Assembly (NCBI RefSeq): GCF_023914155.1
Contig: NZ_JAMWYS010000058.1
Coordinates: 186,001-250,000, forward strand
Source: Solitalea agri
GTDB lineage: Bacteria > Bacteroidota > Bacteroidia > Sphingobacteriales > Sphingobacteriaceae
Direction of reading: 5' to 3'
Length of the DNA: 64,000 nucleotides
The notes under the pieces were generated by a model, which was given only the letters and a program-made list of their open reading frames with translations, ran no database searches and had not been told where the DNA came from. The translations under genes were made by a program, and so were the position numbers. Of this stretch, positions 33,667 to 43,943 are shown piece by piece (the stretch's first letter is position 1; each line of letters opens with the position of its first letter).

Positions 33667-35772
33667 TTATTTATGGGTTTGAGCATTTTCATTGATCATA
33701 TCGTAGATCACATTGAGTGTTTCAGCAATATAATGATCGCTTTTATAAGCTTTAAGTATACTTTTATTGGTGTCCGACCAATATGTATTACCCTCCATGG
33801 CAGCAATATCGTTTTTCATATTTACCATATCTAACTTCGGATCCAACTCTTTCAATTTATTTTGCTTATCAGCTTGTATTGAATTCGCTTTTTCCGCTGC
33901 CATAAAAGCTTTCATGTTTAATGGCACCGTTTTATCCAGGCTCCGTTTCTTATACTGCTCAATGTTCTCGTCAATTAATTTAAAAGCCTGGCTAGCTGCT
34001 ACCCTTTTTTTGCTCTTTTGTTGTAGTAATTCTACATTCACCGGAGTGCGCCATGCAGTATAGTTTGTAGGAGCGATCTCATCCCAATTCATCACAAAAG
34101 GCTCATTCTTTTCAGCAGTACTAAAGTACTGGTCTTTTAAAATGATATCGGGTGTAACACCTTTTAGTTGGGTAGAACTTCCATTAACCCTGTAAAATTT
34201 CTGAATGGTTAATTTTGCTCCACCCAGATCTTCATCTTGTTGGTTCATATTTGCAGTAAGTGCTCCTTTTAAGTCAAATACCCGTTGAACGGTTCCTTTG
34301 CCAAAAGTATTCGGACTGCCAACAATTACTGCCCTTTTATAATCCTGCATACAAGCCGATAAAATTTCCGAAGCGGAAGCGCTCCTTTCATTTACCATTA
34401 TAGCAAGTGGACCATCATAGGCCACTTCCGGATTTTTATCGTCCATACTTTGAACTTTTCCATCACCTGTACGCACCTGCACCACCGGACCTTCCGGTAT
34501 AAATAATCCGGCAATATTAACCACATCCCTCATAGAACCACCCCCATTGCCACGAAGGTCAATGATGATGCCTTCTACATTTTCTTCTTTTAATTTTTGA
34601 ACCTCCCTGGCCATATCATACGAACTGCTTCCCGGCCCAAGAGGATTTTGGGGATTCAGATAAAATTCGGGCAATACAATCATTCCGATCTTATGCTTAC
34701 CGTTGAACACGAAAGAACGTGCGAAAACATTATCCTGTTTCAATTCGTCACGTATCACATTGATCAATTTAATTGTATTGTCAAATCGTTTCACCATCAG
34801 GGTTACCGAGGTTCCCTTAGCGCCTCTTGTAAGTTTAACTAATTCATTAATCGAATAGCCCGACACATCCACCAGCTCCTTGCCGGTTTCACCAACCTTC
34901 AGGATCAAATCACTGGTTTTTAGCTCTCCCTGTTTCCAGGCAGGGCCACCAGTTCTAATATCTTCAATCTTCACATAATCGTCGTGCTCACTTAAAACAA
35001 GGCCAATTCCGCAATAAGTGCCCGACACACGTTCCGTCAAGCTACGTTGGCTCACTGGCGACATGTAGGACGAATGTGGATCCATAATAGTTGCAATATT
35101 GTTGGCATACATCTCGAAACGGGTCGGTTTGCTTGGAATATTTTCAAAACTATTGAACAGTTTCTCGTAGCGTTTTTTCACTTTGGCCCTTGCTTCTGAT
35201 TCCATTTCGGCCGTTGATTTAGCAGCTTCGTTTGTTTTCTTCTGCAAATCCATCATATCGGTTAATTTCATCAGTGTGCTATATTTGGCCGATTTAGCCC
35301 AATATTTTTCAAGTTCCGCTATGTCTTTTGCATAAGAAACTTTGCTATAGTCGAGCTGAATAACCTCCTTTTCAGTAAAAATGAACGGTTTTTCAAAGGC
35401 TTTTCCATAAAACTTCGATACCTGGCCAATTCTGATATCCATCAGGGAGTCAGCAGCTTTCAAAAAACTTAATTGCTGTTCTTTATTAATTTCATCATCC
35501 AGTTGAAGTTCATATTTCTTCAAATATTCAATATCCTGCTGCAAGAAATATTTCTTTTCAACATCCATTTTACCGATATAGCTCCAGAATAATTTTTTCG
35601 AGAAATCGTCATTTATTTTCTGCGGATCATAATGCATTGACTGTATCATTCTGTTCAGCAATAAAATAATCAACTTATCATTTTTGGGAAATTCATTAGT
35701 GGGCGTATCAAAAGCCATCAAACTCCCTGCAAGGCCAATACCTAGCAACGCACGGCTACATTTAAACTTCAT
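33667..35772 (-). CDS. Prc-type carboxy-terminal processing protease (S41)
   Basis: A 701-residue exported protease. The signal peptide is about 1-20. A long helical N-terminal domain (TSPN, about 25-230) precedes a PDZ domain (about 240-330, VSGYSINELVKLTRG), the S41 catalytic core (about 340-560) with Ser466 in RSASASEI and Lys492 in FGKGTVQR forming the Ser-Lys dyad, and a C-terminal helical domain (about 560-701) as in E. coli Prc, which is close in length. It degrades or trims periplasmic proteins from their C-termini and acts on cell-wall hydrolases in other bacteria. Immediately upstream of the orphan gene at 33399. Confidence 0.93.
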   Translation of the reverse strand: MKFKCSRALLGIGLAGSLMAFDTPTNEFPKNDKLIILLLNRMIQSMHYDPQKINDDFSKKLFWSYIGKMDVEKKYFLQQDIEYLKKYELQLDDEINKEQQLSFLKAADSLMDIRIGQVSKFYGKAFEKPFIFTEKEVIQLDYSKVSYAKDIAELEKYWAKSAKYSTLMKLTDMMDLQKKTNEAAKSTAEMESEARAKVKKRYEKLFNSFENIPSKPTRFEMYANNIATIMDPHSSYMSPVSQRSLTERVSGTYCGIGLVLSEHDDYVKIEDIRTGGPAWKQGELKTSDLILKVGETGKELVDVSGYSINELVKLTRGAKGTSVTLMVKRFDNTIKLINVIRDELKQDNVFARSFVFNGKHKIGMIVLPEFYLNPQNPLGPGSSSYDMAREVQKLKEENVEGIIIDLRGNGGGSMRDVVNIAGLFIPEGPVVQVRTGDGKVQSMDDKNPEVAYDGPLAIMVNERSASASEILSACMQDYKRAVIVGSPNTFGKGTVQRVFDLKGALTANMNQQDEDLGGAKLTIQKFYRVNGSSTQLKGVTPDIILKDQYFSTAEKNEPFVMNWDEIAPTNYTAWRTPVNVELLQQKSKKRVAASQAFKLIDENIEQYKKRSLDKTVPLNMKAFMAAEKANSIQADKQNKLKELDPKLDMVNMKNDIAAMEGNTYWSDTNKSILKAYKSDHYIAETLNVIYDMINENAQTHK

Positions 35773-36183
35773 AATTTTGGTTTAGAGTTAACAAGTACAA
35801 CGCAAAAGGCAGGACTCCCCTCGAAGTACGGAGGTAAAGGTATATATTTTAGGTTAAATTAATCAAGAGGCTTTATCGAGTTCTAGCAGGTGTGAAAAAG
35901 GGCTTTTGGGGGAACAGAGCTTTTTACGAGAAGATGTTTTGAGTTGATTATCAGATTTATATTTAAATAATTAAGGTGAAAATGCCTTCAATGCTTTTCT
36001 ATTCCTCAAATCACAATTTTGGTAAAAAAATCATCAATAGTTAACATTAGATCAGCTGTTTACCTACTCTATGAAGATGTTGCAAACAGGCATTGAATTT
36101 GAACGATTTCAATCGTTTTAAAACAAGATGAGTAGTATTCTAATTATCTTATTATCAGTTTTTTAAAATTAATTCTTATCGCA
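35773..36183. other. Divergent spacer
   Basis: No gene is seen between the S41 protease and the SYLF gene. On the minus strand TACCTTTA (about 35834-35841) is one base off the -7 consensus. AACGATT (36102-36108) and AATCGTT (36111-36117) form a small perfect palindrome, upstream of the SYLF gene. Confidence 0.45.
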
Positions 36184-36738
36184 ATGAAAAAGCAATTCAT
36201 TAAACCAGTTGTGCAATCAATAGTACTCTGCTTCATATTATTAATTGCATTTGTAGCAAAAGCTCAATCAGACAAGGACAAGGGATTAATTGCTGATTGT
36301 GATAATGCAAAAAAAGAATTTCTTCACACGGATGCCTTATTGAAAAAATTGTTTGATGGCGCCTATGGGTACGCAATTTTTCCCAATGTAGGCAAGGGAG
36401 CTGTAGGTGTAGGTGGAGCTTCGGGAAAAGGCATCGTGTATGAGCATGGTAAAATTGTAGGGAAAGCTAAAATGACCCAGGTAACGATCGGTTTTCAGTT
36501 TGGCGGTCAGGCGTACATGGAACTGCTTTTTTTTGAAAATAAAGAATCATTAGATCACTTTATGGCCGATAAGGTTGAATTCTCGGCCCAAGCTTCTGCT
36601 GTGGCAATTACTGAAGGGGGCTCGGCAAATGCTAAGTATACCAACGGCATTATGATATTTACTCATCAAAAGGGCGGCCTGATGTACGAAGCATCTGTTG
36701 GTGGCCAAAAATTTGATTATTCAGCGTTTGAAAAGTAA
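36184..36738 (+). CDS. SYLF (YSC84-like) lipid-binding domain protein
   Basis: A 184-residue exported protein: signal peptide about 1-28 (FVAKAQ), then the SYLF domain with GAYGYAIFPNVGKGAVGVGGASGKGIVYE and TIGFQFGGQAYMELLFF. The family binds phosphoinositides in eukaryotes and is secreted with unknown role in bacteria. Length is typical (about 180-200). Monocistronic in appearance; no -7 box was identified. Confidence 0.88.
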   Translation: MKKQFIKPVVQSIVLCFILLIAFVAKAQSDKDKGLIADCDNAKKEFLHTDALLKKLFDGAYGYAIFPNVGKGAVGVGGASGKGIVYEHGKIVGKAKMTQVTIGFQFGGQAYMELLFFENKESLDHFMADKVEFSAQASAVAITEGGSANAKYTNGIMIFTHQKGGLMYEASVGGQKFDYSAFEK

Positions 36739-36944
36739 CCCAAAACAAAAAGTAGGCTCACATTTCACAATTCAATCTTCTCTGTGTAACCCTGTGTGTC
36801 GGTTGTAATTAATATTAGTAAAGAATCAGTTTATTGCTCACAATCCACCTTTCTCCCGCATTTAAAAAGAAATATAGCTGCATGAGTAAAGTCATTTTAA
36901 TTTGTCAATCATTTTCAGTTATTTGATATACCAATCAAATCCTT

Positions 36945-38486
36945 ATGAAAGTTGGAATTCCAGTGGAAGTATCCCCTACCGAACTCCGGGTAGCGGCAAC
37001 TCCCAAAACAGTGAAACGCCTGATAAAGCAAGGCTTCCAGGTAAGCATACAGCAAAATGCTGGTGTTAAGGCAAATTTTACCGACAAAGAATTTGAAGAA
37101 GCTGGCGCCAAAATAGTTCAAACTGCTTCCGAAGTCTACGGTCAATCAGATATTGTATTAAAAGTTAAAGAGCCAAACCTTGAAGAAGTTGACATGATGC
37201 GAGGAGGACTCGTCCTGCTCAGCTATTTATGGCCTGCACAACATCCGGAACTCCTTAAGAAACTGGCCTTGAAAAAAGTAAATGCCGTGGCAATGGATGC
37301 CATTCCGCGTATTTCCAGGGCTCAGAAAATGGATGTACTTTCTTCCATGGCCAACATTGCGGGTTACCGCGCTGTAATTGAAGGCTCCTATCACTTCGGA
37401 CGTTTTTTAAACGGGCAAATCACGGCAGCCGGAAAAGTAGAACCCGCCAAAGTATTGGTGATCGGTGCCGGTGTAGCCGGTCTTGCAGCTATCGGTGCAG
37501 CCAATTCACTCGGGGCTATTGTCCGTGCATTCGATACCCGAAAAGAAGTGGCCGAGCAGATCGAATCGATGGGCGCCTCTTTCCTAACCGTAAACATTAA
37601 TGAAGACGGTGCTACTGCTTCAGGTTATTCTAAAGAAATGAGCAAGGAATTCATGGAGGCCGAAATGCAACTCTTTTTGGAACAAGCCAAAGAAGTGGAT
37701 ATCATCATTACCACCGCGCAGATTCCAGGCAAGGAAGCTCCAAAACTGATCCTCGATTATCACGTGGCTGCAATGAAGCCGGGCTCTGTCATCGTTGATC
37801 TTGCCGCCTCAACTGGCGGTAATTGTGTACTTACCAAACCCGGCGAAATTTATACTACTGCAAACGGTGTTACTATTCTTGGCAAACTCAATCAGCTCCC
37901 CAACCAAGCCTCGCAGCTTTATGGCAATAACCTTTGTCATTTGCTTGATGATATGGGCAAAGCAGAGCATTTCAAGATCGATATGGAAGATGCGGTGGTG
38001 TCGCGCGCCATGGTAACCTATAATGGTCAGATCAACTGGCCGCCACAGCCGCTGCCTGTTAGTCCTGTTAAGCCTAAAACAGAATCAGCCGCAGAGAAAG
38101 CTGAAGAAAAGAAAGTAAATGAACAACAGCTTGCAAAAAAACAAGCAACATCCATGATCATCCGTCTGGCTATGATTGGTTTGTTTTTGCTGCTCATTGG
38201 CCGCTTTGCACCTGCCGAATTTATGCAGCATTTCACGGTGTTTGTGCTCGCCGTATTCGTTGGCTGGCAGGTGATATGGAACGTATCTCACTCCTTACAC
38301 ACCCCTCTTATGGCAGTAACCAATGCTATTAGCGGTATCATCATTGTCGGAGGGCTTCTGCAAACAACCAATAATCTTTCTAGTCCGCTTACCATTTTAG
38401 CATTTGTCGCTATTCTTGTGGCTAGCATTAATATTGTTGGCGGATTCCTTGTTACTCACCGTATGTTGAAAATGTTCAAAAAATAA
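36945..38486 (+). CDS. pntA: NAD(P) transhydrogenase subunit alpha
   Basis: A 513-residue subunit of the proton-translocating transhydrogenase, which makes NADPH from NADH using the proton gradient. It has the alanine dehydrogenase/PNT N-terminal domain ([20 protein letters not shown]), the Rossmann segment [22 protein letters not shown] (about 171-192), a Pro/Lys/Glu linker (about 365-400) and four membrane helices in the last 110 residues. The length is that of an undivided alpha subunit (E. coli 510), not the split type. Six bases separate it from pntB. Confidence 0.95.
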   Translation: MKVGIPVEVSPTELRVAATPKTVKRLIKQGFQVSIQQNAGVKANFTDKEFEEAGAKIVQTASEVYGQSDIVLKVKEPNLEEVDMMRGGLVLLSYLWPAQHPELLKKLALKKVNAVAMDAIPRISRAQKMDVLSSMANIAGYRAVIEGSYHFGRFLNGQITAAGKVEPAKVLVIGAGVAGLAAIGAANSLGAIVRAFDTRKEVAEQIESMGASFLTVNINEDGATASGYSKEMSKEFMEAEMQLFLEQAKEVDIIITTAQIPGKEAPKLILDYHVAAMKPGSVIVDLAASTGGNCVLTKPGEIYTTANGVTILGKLNQLPNQASQLYGNNLCHLLDDMGKAEHFKIDMEDAVVSRAMVTYNGQINWPPQPLPVSPVKPKTESAAEKAEEKKVNEQQLAKKQATSMIIRLAMIGLFLLLIGRFAPAEFMQHFTVFVLAVFVGWQVIWNVSHSLHTPLMAVTNAISGIIIVGGLLQTTNNLSSPLTILAFVAILVASINIVGGFLVTHRMLKMFKK

Positions 38487-38492
38487 AAAAAG

Positions 38493-39893
38493 ATGATGAT
38501 CGCAAAAGAAATACAAACAGCAGCTTATCTGTTTACCAGTATTCTATTTATCCTCAGTCTGGGCGGACTTTCTTCACAGGAATCTGCAAAACGAGGTGTG
38601 CATTACGGCATCATCGGTATGGCCATCGCTATACTTGCCACTGTACTTGGTCAAGGCGTTGAAGGACATACCTATATCGTCGCTGCTATCGCTATTGCTT
38701 CGGTGATTGGCGTATTTCTGGCTGCAAAAGTAGAAATGACTTCTATGCCTCAGTTGGTAGCTATCCTTCACTCCTTTGTGGGACTTGCTGCTGTACTGGT
38801 GGGCTTTGGTTCTTATATGGACTCATCCACTCACTCACTTCCTCCTACCGAACACATCATTCATTTAGTTGAAGTATTCGTTGGGATTTTTATTGGTGCC
38901 ATTACATTCACCGGTTCCATTGTTGCCTGGGGCAAGCTGGAAGGAAAAATCCGTAGTAAACCCCTTTTATATACCGGACGACATGTAGTGAACATTGTGT
39001 TAGTGTTTATTTGCATTGTTCTTGGGGTTTTATTTGTAAAGGCTGAAGGAAGCGATGGCATGCTGTATCTCTACATCATGACAGCCATCTCGGCTTTTAT
39101 TGGTGTGATGCTGGTAATGGCTATTGGAGGAGCGGATATGCCTGTAGTGGTATCGATGCTTAACTCCTACTCGGGATGGGCGGCTTCGGCAGCGGGTTTC
39201 ATGCTGGGAAACGATCTACTGATTGTTACAGGTGCTTTGGTGGGAAGTTCAGGTGCCATTCTTTCCATCATCATGTGCGAAGCCATGAATCGTTCCTTCC
39301 TTTCGGTGATCTTCGGAGGATTTGGAGAGGTGGCAGCTACAGGTTCTGCACAAGCCATGGAAGGAGAAGTAACTGCTATGACGCACGAAGAAGTTGCCAA
39401 TCTTTTGAGAGAAGCAAAATCTGTAGTGATCGTTCCGGGTTATGGCATGGCGGTGGCCAAGGCGCAGTATCCCATTCACGACCTGGTTGAGCGCTTACGT
39501 AAGGCGGGCAAAAAAGTGAGATTCGCCATTCATCCGGTAGCCGGACGTTTGCCGGGCCACATGAATGTGCTACTTGCCGAAGCGAATGTGCCATATGATA
39601 TTGTTCTGGAGATGGATGAGATCAATGAAGATCTTCCGGATACAGACCTGGTGATGGTGATCGGTGCTAACGACGTAGTGAATCCAGGGGCGCAGGATGA
39701 CCCAGCCAGTCCGATTTACGGAATGCCGGTTATTGAAGCCTGGAAAGCAGATGAAGTTATTGTAATGAAGCGATCGATGTCGGTAGGATACGCTGGCGTT
39801 GAGAACCCGCTCTTCTATAAATCCAATACCGATATGTTGTACGGTGATGCTACGGAAAGCATGGAGAAGATCCTCGCTTCATTAAAAGATTGA
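38493..39893 (+). CDS. pntB: NAD(P) transhydrogenase subunit beta
   Basis: A 466-residue partner of PntA. About eight to nine membrane helices span residues 10-260, then the NADP-binding domain at about 290-466 with [44 protein letters not shown] and [27 protein letters not shown], the motifs that hold NADP(H). The second codon is also ATG, so the start could be either. A terminator stem follows directly. Confidence 0.95.
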   Translation: MMIAKEIQTAAYLFTSILFILSLGGLSSQESAKRGVHYGIIGMAIAILATVLGQGVEGHTYIVAAIAIASVIGVFLAAKVEMTSMPQLVAILHSFVGLAAVLVGFGSYMDSSTHSLPPTEHIIHLVEVFVGIFIGAITFTGSIVAWGKLEGKIRSKPLLYTGRHVVNIVLVFICIVLGVLFVKAEGSDGMLYLYIMTAISAFIGVMLVMAIGGADMPVVVSMLNSYSGWAASAAGFMLGNDLLIVTGALVGSSGAILSIIMCEAMNRSFLSVIFGGFGEVAATGSAQAMEGEVTAMTHEEVANLLREAKSVVIVPGYGMAVAKAQYPIHDLVERLRKAGKKVRFAIHPVAGRLPGHMNVLLAEANVPYDIVLEMDEINEDLPDTDLVMVIGANDVVNPGAQDDPASPIYGMPVIEAWKADEVIVMKRSMSVGYAGVENPLFYKSNTDMLYGDATESMEKILASLKD

Positions 39894-39900
39894 GTTGGAG

Positions 39901-39929
39901 TTCAGAACCAGTTGGTAGCTGGTTCTGAA
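39901..39929. terminator. Inverted repeat between pntB and mnmE
   Basis: TTCAGAACCAG (39901-39911) pairs with CTGGTTCTGAA (39919-39929), located between two convergent stops. The T-tract is short on the plus side (TAAAATCC), so it is a bidirectional stem of moderate strength. Confidence 0.7.
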
Positions 39930-39956
39930 TAAAATCCTTATTCTTGGTTGACGAAA

Positions 39957-41345
39957 TTACTTTCCGATACAAAACCTTGTAAAAATCGAATCCAGCAGGT
40001 CTTCGTTTGATATATCACCTGTGATCTCACCTAAGTGATGCAGAGCACGTTTGATTTCAAAAGCTAATAATTCACCACCAAACGGTTGCTCCATTAAACG
40101 CAAGGTATCATCTAAAGCTTCATTGGTTTTTTGGAGAGCTTCCAGGTGGCGCACGTTGGAAATTACAGTTTCATCATTATTAAGCTGGTCGGCGTGGGCT
40201 TTTTGCAATAAGGTTTCGGTGAACAGGTCGAGGTGAATACGATCTTTGGCCGAAATAAACAGGATTCCATTAATACCTTCATATCGTTTCTTCCACTCTG
40301 CTTCATTTCCTTTGTCCAGCTTGTTGGCAACCAACAAAATAGAATCACCTGAAGTATGAGTTGAAAGTTCGTTGACAATAGCTTTTAGTTCTTCAGCTGA
40401 AGTTTCTTCGGGGTCAAATAAATAAATAACCAAAGCCGATTGACGGATCTTTTCGTAAGCCTTCTCCACTCCTATGGCTTCAATTTTATCCGAAGTTTCG
40501 CGAATTCCTGCGGTATCGATAAAACGGAAGTTGATGCCTCCAATGTTTATTTCATCTTCAATGGTATCGCGAGTGGTGCCTGCAATTTCCGATACAATGG
40601 CCCTGTCTTCATTTAACAAAGCATTTAAAAGTGTGGATTTGCCCACATTGGGTTTACCCGAAATAACTACCGGAATTCCATTTTTGATCGCGTTCCCTAA
40701 ATCAAAGGAAGAGATAAGTTTACGAATAACCGATTGAATGCTGCCAATCAGCACCTTTAACTGCGGGCGGTTAGCAAATTCAACGTCTTCTTCGGCAAAA
40801 TCCAGTTCCAATTCAATTAACGCCGCAAAATCGATCAGTTGCTGACGTAGTGCCTTTAACTCATTTGAAAAGCCACCTCTTAACTGCTTTAAAGCCATAT
40901 TATGCGAAGCCTCTGTACGGCTGGCAATCAGGTCGGCAACGGCTTCGGCTTGCGAAAGATCTAACTGCCCGTTTAAGAAAGCACGTAAAGTGAACTCTCC
41001 GGGTTTAGCTGTTCTGGCCCCGTTTTTAATAAAGAGATTAATAAGTTTATGAATAATGTAGGGCGAAGCATGGCAGGAAACTTCCACCGAATTTTCTCGT
41101 GTGTATGAACTTGGAGCAATGAATACCGTTGCCAAAACTTCATCAACGATCACATCATTTTCGCGGATAGTGCCAAAATGAACAGTATGCGAAGCTTGTT
41201 TTTCTAAGTCTTTTCCAAAGAAAACCTTGTTACAAATTTTAATAGCTTCAGGACCCGATAAGCGGATCACGGCAATGGCGCCGGTTCCTGCTGGGGTAGC
41301 AAGAGCAACAATGGTATCTTCGGCGTAGGGACTTACGGGTAGCAT
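39957..41345 (-). CDS. mnmE: tRNA uridine-5-carboxymethylaminomethyl modification GTPase MnmE
   Basis: A 462-residue GTPase that, with MnmG, modifies U34 of certain tRNAs using a one-carbon unit. The N-terminal domain opens EDTIVALATPAGTGAIAVIRLSGP, the G domain has GKPNVGKS (about 230-237), the DTAGIRET switch and NKLDK, and the protein ends with the required FCIGK box, whose Cys is essential. The start is ATG at 41345: a TTG at 41363 lies within the -7 box at 41361-41368 and so cannot be the start of this transcript. Convergent with pntB. Confidence 0.95.
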   Translation of the reverse strand: MLPVSPYAEDTIVALATPAGTGAIAVIRLSGPEAIKICNKVFFGKDLEKQASHTVHFGTIRENDVIVDEVLATVFIAPSSYTRENSVEVSCHASPYIIHKLINLFIKNGARTAKPGEFTLRAFLNGQLDLSQAEAVADLIASRTEASHNMALKQLRGGFSNELKALRQQLIDFAALIELELDFAEEDVEFANRPQLKVLIGSIQSVIRKLISSFDLGNAIKNGIPVVISGKPNVGKSTLLNALLNEDRAIVSEIAGTTRDTIEDEINIGGINFRFIDTAGIRETSDKIEAIGVEKAYEKIRQSALVIYLFDPEETSAEELKAIVNELSTHTSGDSILLVANKLDKGNEAEWKKRYEGINGILFISAKDRIHLDLFTETLLQKAHADQLNNDETVISNVRHLEALQKTNEALDDTLRLMEQPFGGELLAFEIKRALHHLGEITGDISNEDLLDSIFTRFCIGK

Positions 41346-41360
41346 AATTTCAATTTTGCC

Positions 41361-41368
41361 CAAAGATA
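41361..41368 (-). promoter_or_regulatory. -7 box of mnmE
   Basis: Minus strand TATCTTTG, an exact TAnnTTTG, 15 bases before the ATG at 41345. It decides the mnmE start because the alternative in-frame TTG (41363) overlaps it. No TTG -33 element is visible at 19-base spacing. Confidence 0.55.
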
Positions 41369-41441
41369 GGACTTAGGGAATTAAGATTTTAGAAGTACGA
41401 AGTAAGATTTATTGGTCGGTAAATTGGTTTTTAAATGCTGC

Positions 41442-41625
41442 GTTTCGACTACGCTCAACGTGACTGCACTTCGTCTACACACTCAAGATGACCAAATGTA
41501 TGTGAGGCAGAGAAGAGTCTAAGCCGGGCTTACCTTGACTACGTTTCGACTACGCTCAACGCGACTGCACTTCATCTACGCACTCAAGATGACCTATGTA
41601 ATGTCAGGCTGAGCGGAGTCGAAGC
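41442..41625. repeat. REP-like repeat cluster
   Basis: Two direct copies, beginning TTTCGACTACGCTCAACGTGAC at 41443 and again at 41544 (one base different, CGCGAC), each followed by TGCACTTC(G/A)TCTAC and CACTCAAGATGACC, 101 bases apart. A third copy in reverse orientation, GTCAGGCTGAGCGGAGTCGA, lies at 41603-41625. The core is CTTCGACT(C/A)CGCTCA(A/G)C. The same core recurs at 42915-42990 and 56011-56083. Confidence 0.75.
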
Positions 41626-41708
41626 CACGCTCAATTGAGCACATTTTTTCTATAAGAATTGGTATTCATGATGACGATTTGGTCATTAAATCGCTCAACA
41701 TATTAAAA

Positions 41709-42218
41709 TTACTCACGCGGTTTGCCATCGCGCATCATTAAACCAAAATCCCATTTGTTCAACATGGCACTCACCGTTTTAGCAATTCGTTTGGCTCGTG
41801 TAGGTTCTGTTTTTGCGCTGTTGATCCAGTTAATGAAATAGTTTTGGTTTGATTTATTGAAGGTTTCGAAATGCTGAATGGCTTCAGGCTCATCACAAAG
41901 GCATTCATAAAGGTCTTCGGGAACTTCGATCTTGAAATCGACATCTTCCTCCAGCTCCACATGAATCATCGCTCCTTCGGACTTTCCCAGCCTTTTGCGT
42001 AAAGCAGCGTTTAACGTTAATATGAAGTTGCCCTCGCCAATCGGGAAAAGCACCATGCCTGACACCGGTAAATTATCTAACCTCCCCCTTACACGAATTT
42101 CCCTCCTGTTTCCGGGTTTAATTTCATTAGCCAGATACAAAGGGACATCGATATACGTCCAGCCGGTTTTTTCGCCTTTTTGTTTAAATTTAAAAATGAT
42201 GCCTTCGAAGATGACCAA
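41709..42218 (-). CDS. DUF1905/YdeI-type (OmdA-like) protein
   Basis: A 169-residue protein with an N-terminal DUF1905-like beta domain (GWTYIDVPLYLA, RGRLDNLPVSGMVLFPIGEG) and a C-terminal helical YdeI/OmpD-associated segment ending INWINSAKTEPTRAKRIAKTV. Such proteins are common and of unknown function, and are presumably cytoplasmic. The start is TTG at 42218: an in-frame stop lies a few codons upstream and the next Met is residue 55, beyond the conserved N-terminus. No promoter was identified. Confidence 0.8.
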   Translation of the reverse strand: MVIFEGIIFKFKQKGEKTGWTYIDVPLYLANEIKPGNRREIRVRGRLDNLPVSGMVLFPIGEGNFILTLNAALRKRLGKSEGAMIHVELEEDVDFKIEVPEDLYECLCDEPEAIQHFETFNKSNQNYFINWINSAKTEPTRAKRIAKTVSAMLNKWDFGLMMRDGKPRE

Positions 42219-42321
42219 GTGATTTTAGATTTTTGATATTAGATTTTAGAAATAAAGTTATCATCTATCTCAAATTCAATCGTAAATTTAAGATCATAAA
42301 TCTACACTAACTAAACATGTC
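42219..42321. repeat. Low-complexity word repeats in a divergent spacer
   Basis: Words GATTTTAGATTTTTGATATTAGATTTTAG occur near 42221-42249; the spacer then has ATCTATCTCAAATTC. It matches the vocabulary of the spacers at 7178-7373 and 49679-49712. Confidence 0.45.
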
Positions 42322-42876
42322 ATGGAAATAATCTATCCGCACACAATTGAAAATTGCATTGGAGAGAAAATAATCTTTCAAGAGGTACAACAGGAGGCTG
42401 ATGGAGATCGGCTGATTGTTGAAAATTTTGTTGTCCCTGGAAGTGGCCCAATAATGCATACTCATTGGTTACAAGATGAATCTTTAACGGTAGTAAAAGG
42501 AAAGATCGGTTATCAAATTTATGGGCAGGAGAAAAAATATGCCAATGAAGGCGAGACGGTTCTTTTTAAGCGTGGTACGCCCCATCGTTTTTGGAACGCA
42601 GGCGATGATACCCTTAATTGCAAAGGTTGGATAAAGCCGGCAAATACAATTGTTTTCTACTTATCAGCTATATATGCTGCCCAAAACAAATCAGGCAGTG
42701 GAAGGCCGGAGACTTTTGATGCCGCCTACCTTATGACTCGCTATTCAACAGAATACGACACCACTGAAATACCCAAATTTGTTAAAAAAGTAATTATTCC
42801 AATAACTTATAGGCTTGGTCTGATGCTGGGAAAGTATAAAAAATTTAAGAATGCACCAGAACCGGTGACAAAGTAG
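42322..42876 (+). CDS. Cupin-domain protein
   Basis: A 184-residue single cupin. Motif 1 is GPIMHTHWLQDESLTVVKG and motif 2 GETVLFKRGTPHRFWNAG, supplying two His, one Glu and one His as metal ligands. About 65 residues after the barrel form a helical, basic tail with a hydrophobic stretch (FVKKVIIPITYRLGLMLG). No signal peptide. Cupins of this type bind sugars, small acids or metals; the actual reaction cannot be told. Confidence 0.82.
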   Translation: MEIIYPHTIENCIGEKIIFQEVQQEADGDRLIVENFVVPGSGPIMHTHWLQDESLTVVKGKIGYQIYGQEKKYANEGETVLFKRGTPHRFWNAGDDTLNCKGWIKPANTIVFYLSAIYAAQNKSGSGRPETFDAAYLMTRYSTEYDTTEIPKFVKKVIIPITYRLGLMLGKYKKFKNAPEPVTK

Positions 42877-42914
42877 AAGTTAAATGGAAAGATTGGGGTA
42901 AATCAAAAAAAAAA

Positions 42915-42990
42915 CGCTTCGACTCCGCTCAGCGTGACGATCGATGAATTATCTAACCGACCTTACAGTCTGCCTGAGCGTAGTCGAAGG
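42915..42990. repeat. REP-like inverted repeat pair
   Basis: CGCTTCGACTCCGCTCAGCG starts at 42915 and is mirrored by GCCTGAGCGTAGTCGAAGG ending at 42990, so the two can fold into a cruciform or bidirectional terminator between the convergent cupin and DUF2400 genes. Same core as at 41443 and 56062. Confidence 0.7.
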
Positions 42991-43034
42991 CACAGCCATT
43001 CAACCCGCAACTCAAAACTCGTAATTAATACATT

Positions 43035-43805
43035 CTAAAATTTCTCTTCGATCCCCAAACCGAACAAGGCAAAATCGTACTTAACCGGGTCATTTTTGTC
43101 TAACAGGCGTAGATTATTACTTAACTCAAGTGTTGTTTGCCAGTCGACTTGTTTGCGTTCAATGAGTCCTAGTTTTCGTGCCACACGCTCAACATGCAAA
43201 TCAAGAGGGCAAAGCAGATCTTTCATTTGTAAGGTATTCCAAATACCAAAGTCAACTCCCTTAACATCTTTGCGCACCATCCAGCGTAAAAACATATTCA
43301 ATCGTTTACAAGTGGATTTATTATTCGGACTGGTAACATGCTTTCGGGTTCTATGAGGATAATCAGGTAAAGAGAAAAAATGCTTTTGGAAAGTATTTAA
43401 AGCATTTTCTATAGAAAGGTTTTCAGGTTCAGAGCCTGGCAAAAATGCATCTTCCAAACTTTCAAAGTTTAGATAATGGTTCTTGAAAAACTCTATAAAA
43501 TAAAGGGTGTCGGTTGCATTAAAGGTGCGGTGCTTAAAATGAAGAAATCGTTTTAAATCTTTTTCTTCGTGTTGAGTAATAAACTGATGAGGAGCGCCAT
43601 CCATTAGCTCGATCAGTTCATTACATTTATTGATGATGGTAATACGTTGTCCCCAGGCAAGCATTGAAGCCCAAAAACCCATGATTTCAATATCCTGCTT
43701 TTTAGTGAACTGATGCGGAATACAAATAGGATCGTTTTTAATAAATCCGGGCTGATTGTATTGTTCAACTTTTGAGTCGAGGAAGGACTTTAAATCTAGT
43801 AGCAT
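43035..43805 (-). CDS. DUF2400/TIGR02757-family protein
   Basis: A 256-residue cytoplasmic protein. It has MGFWASMLAWGQRITIINKCNE, LYFIEFFKNHYL, KRLNMFLRWMVRKDVKGVDFGIW and PLDLHVERVARKLGLI, all hallmarks of this Bacteroidota-wide family, which is related to DNA-glycosylase-like helix-hairpin-helix folds (the LDLHVERVARKLGL segment resembles the HhH-GPD core; inference). Function not established. Length normal. Confidence 0.88.
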   Translation of the reverse strand: MLLDLKSFLDSKVEQYNQPGFIKNDPICIPHQFTKKQDIEIMGFWASMLAWGQRITIINKCNELIELMDGAPHQFITQHEEKDLKRFLHFKHRTFNATDTLYFIEFFKNHYLNFESLEDAFLPGSEPENLSIENALNTFQKHFFSLPDYPHRTRKHVTSPNNKSTCKRLNMFLRWMVRKDVKGVDFGIWNTLQMKDLLCPLDLHVERVARKLGLIERKQVDWQTTLELSNNLRLLDKNDPVKYDFALFGLGIEEKF

Positions 43806-43943
43806 TACGAATTATGAGTTTCGGGTTTCGGATCTTGGATCTTGGATTACGAGTTACGTGTTTCGGGTTATGAGTTGTACAGAACAATTTAATTAACCCG
43901 TAACTAATAACTCGCAATACGTAACCCTGAATCCTCAATATTA
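43806..43943. repeat. Wordy spacer with alternating TTACG/TTTCGGG motifs
   Basis: The 138-base gap contains TTACGAATTATGAGTTTCGG, GATCTTGGATCTTGGATTAC and GAGTTACGTGTTTCGGGTTA, then AACCCGTAACTAATAACTCG, giving internal complementarity. It resembles the terminator at 1386-1431. Confidence 0.6.

Larger units (their letters stand above)
41346..41708. other. Spacer carrying REP-like repeats
   Basis: About 360 bases between mnmE and the DUF1905-type gene contain no gene. They hold the mnmE promoter, two direct copies of a 50-base REP-like unit and one inverted copy. Confidence 0.6.

Noticed and set aside
39167-39594. Several overlapping frames inside pntB and elsewhere, on both strands
   Set aside because: They lie within a well-supported coding region in other frames and show no independent features.
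41361-41363. TTG at 41363 as the mnmE start
   Set aside because: It lies in the -7 box TATCTTTG; the ATG at 41345 is the start allowed by that promoter.
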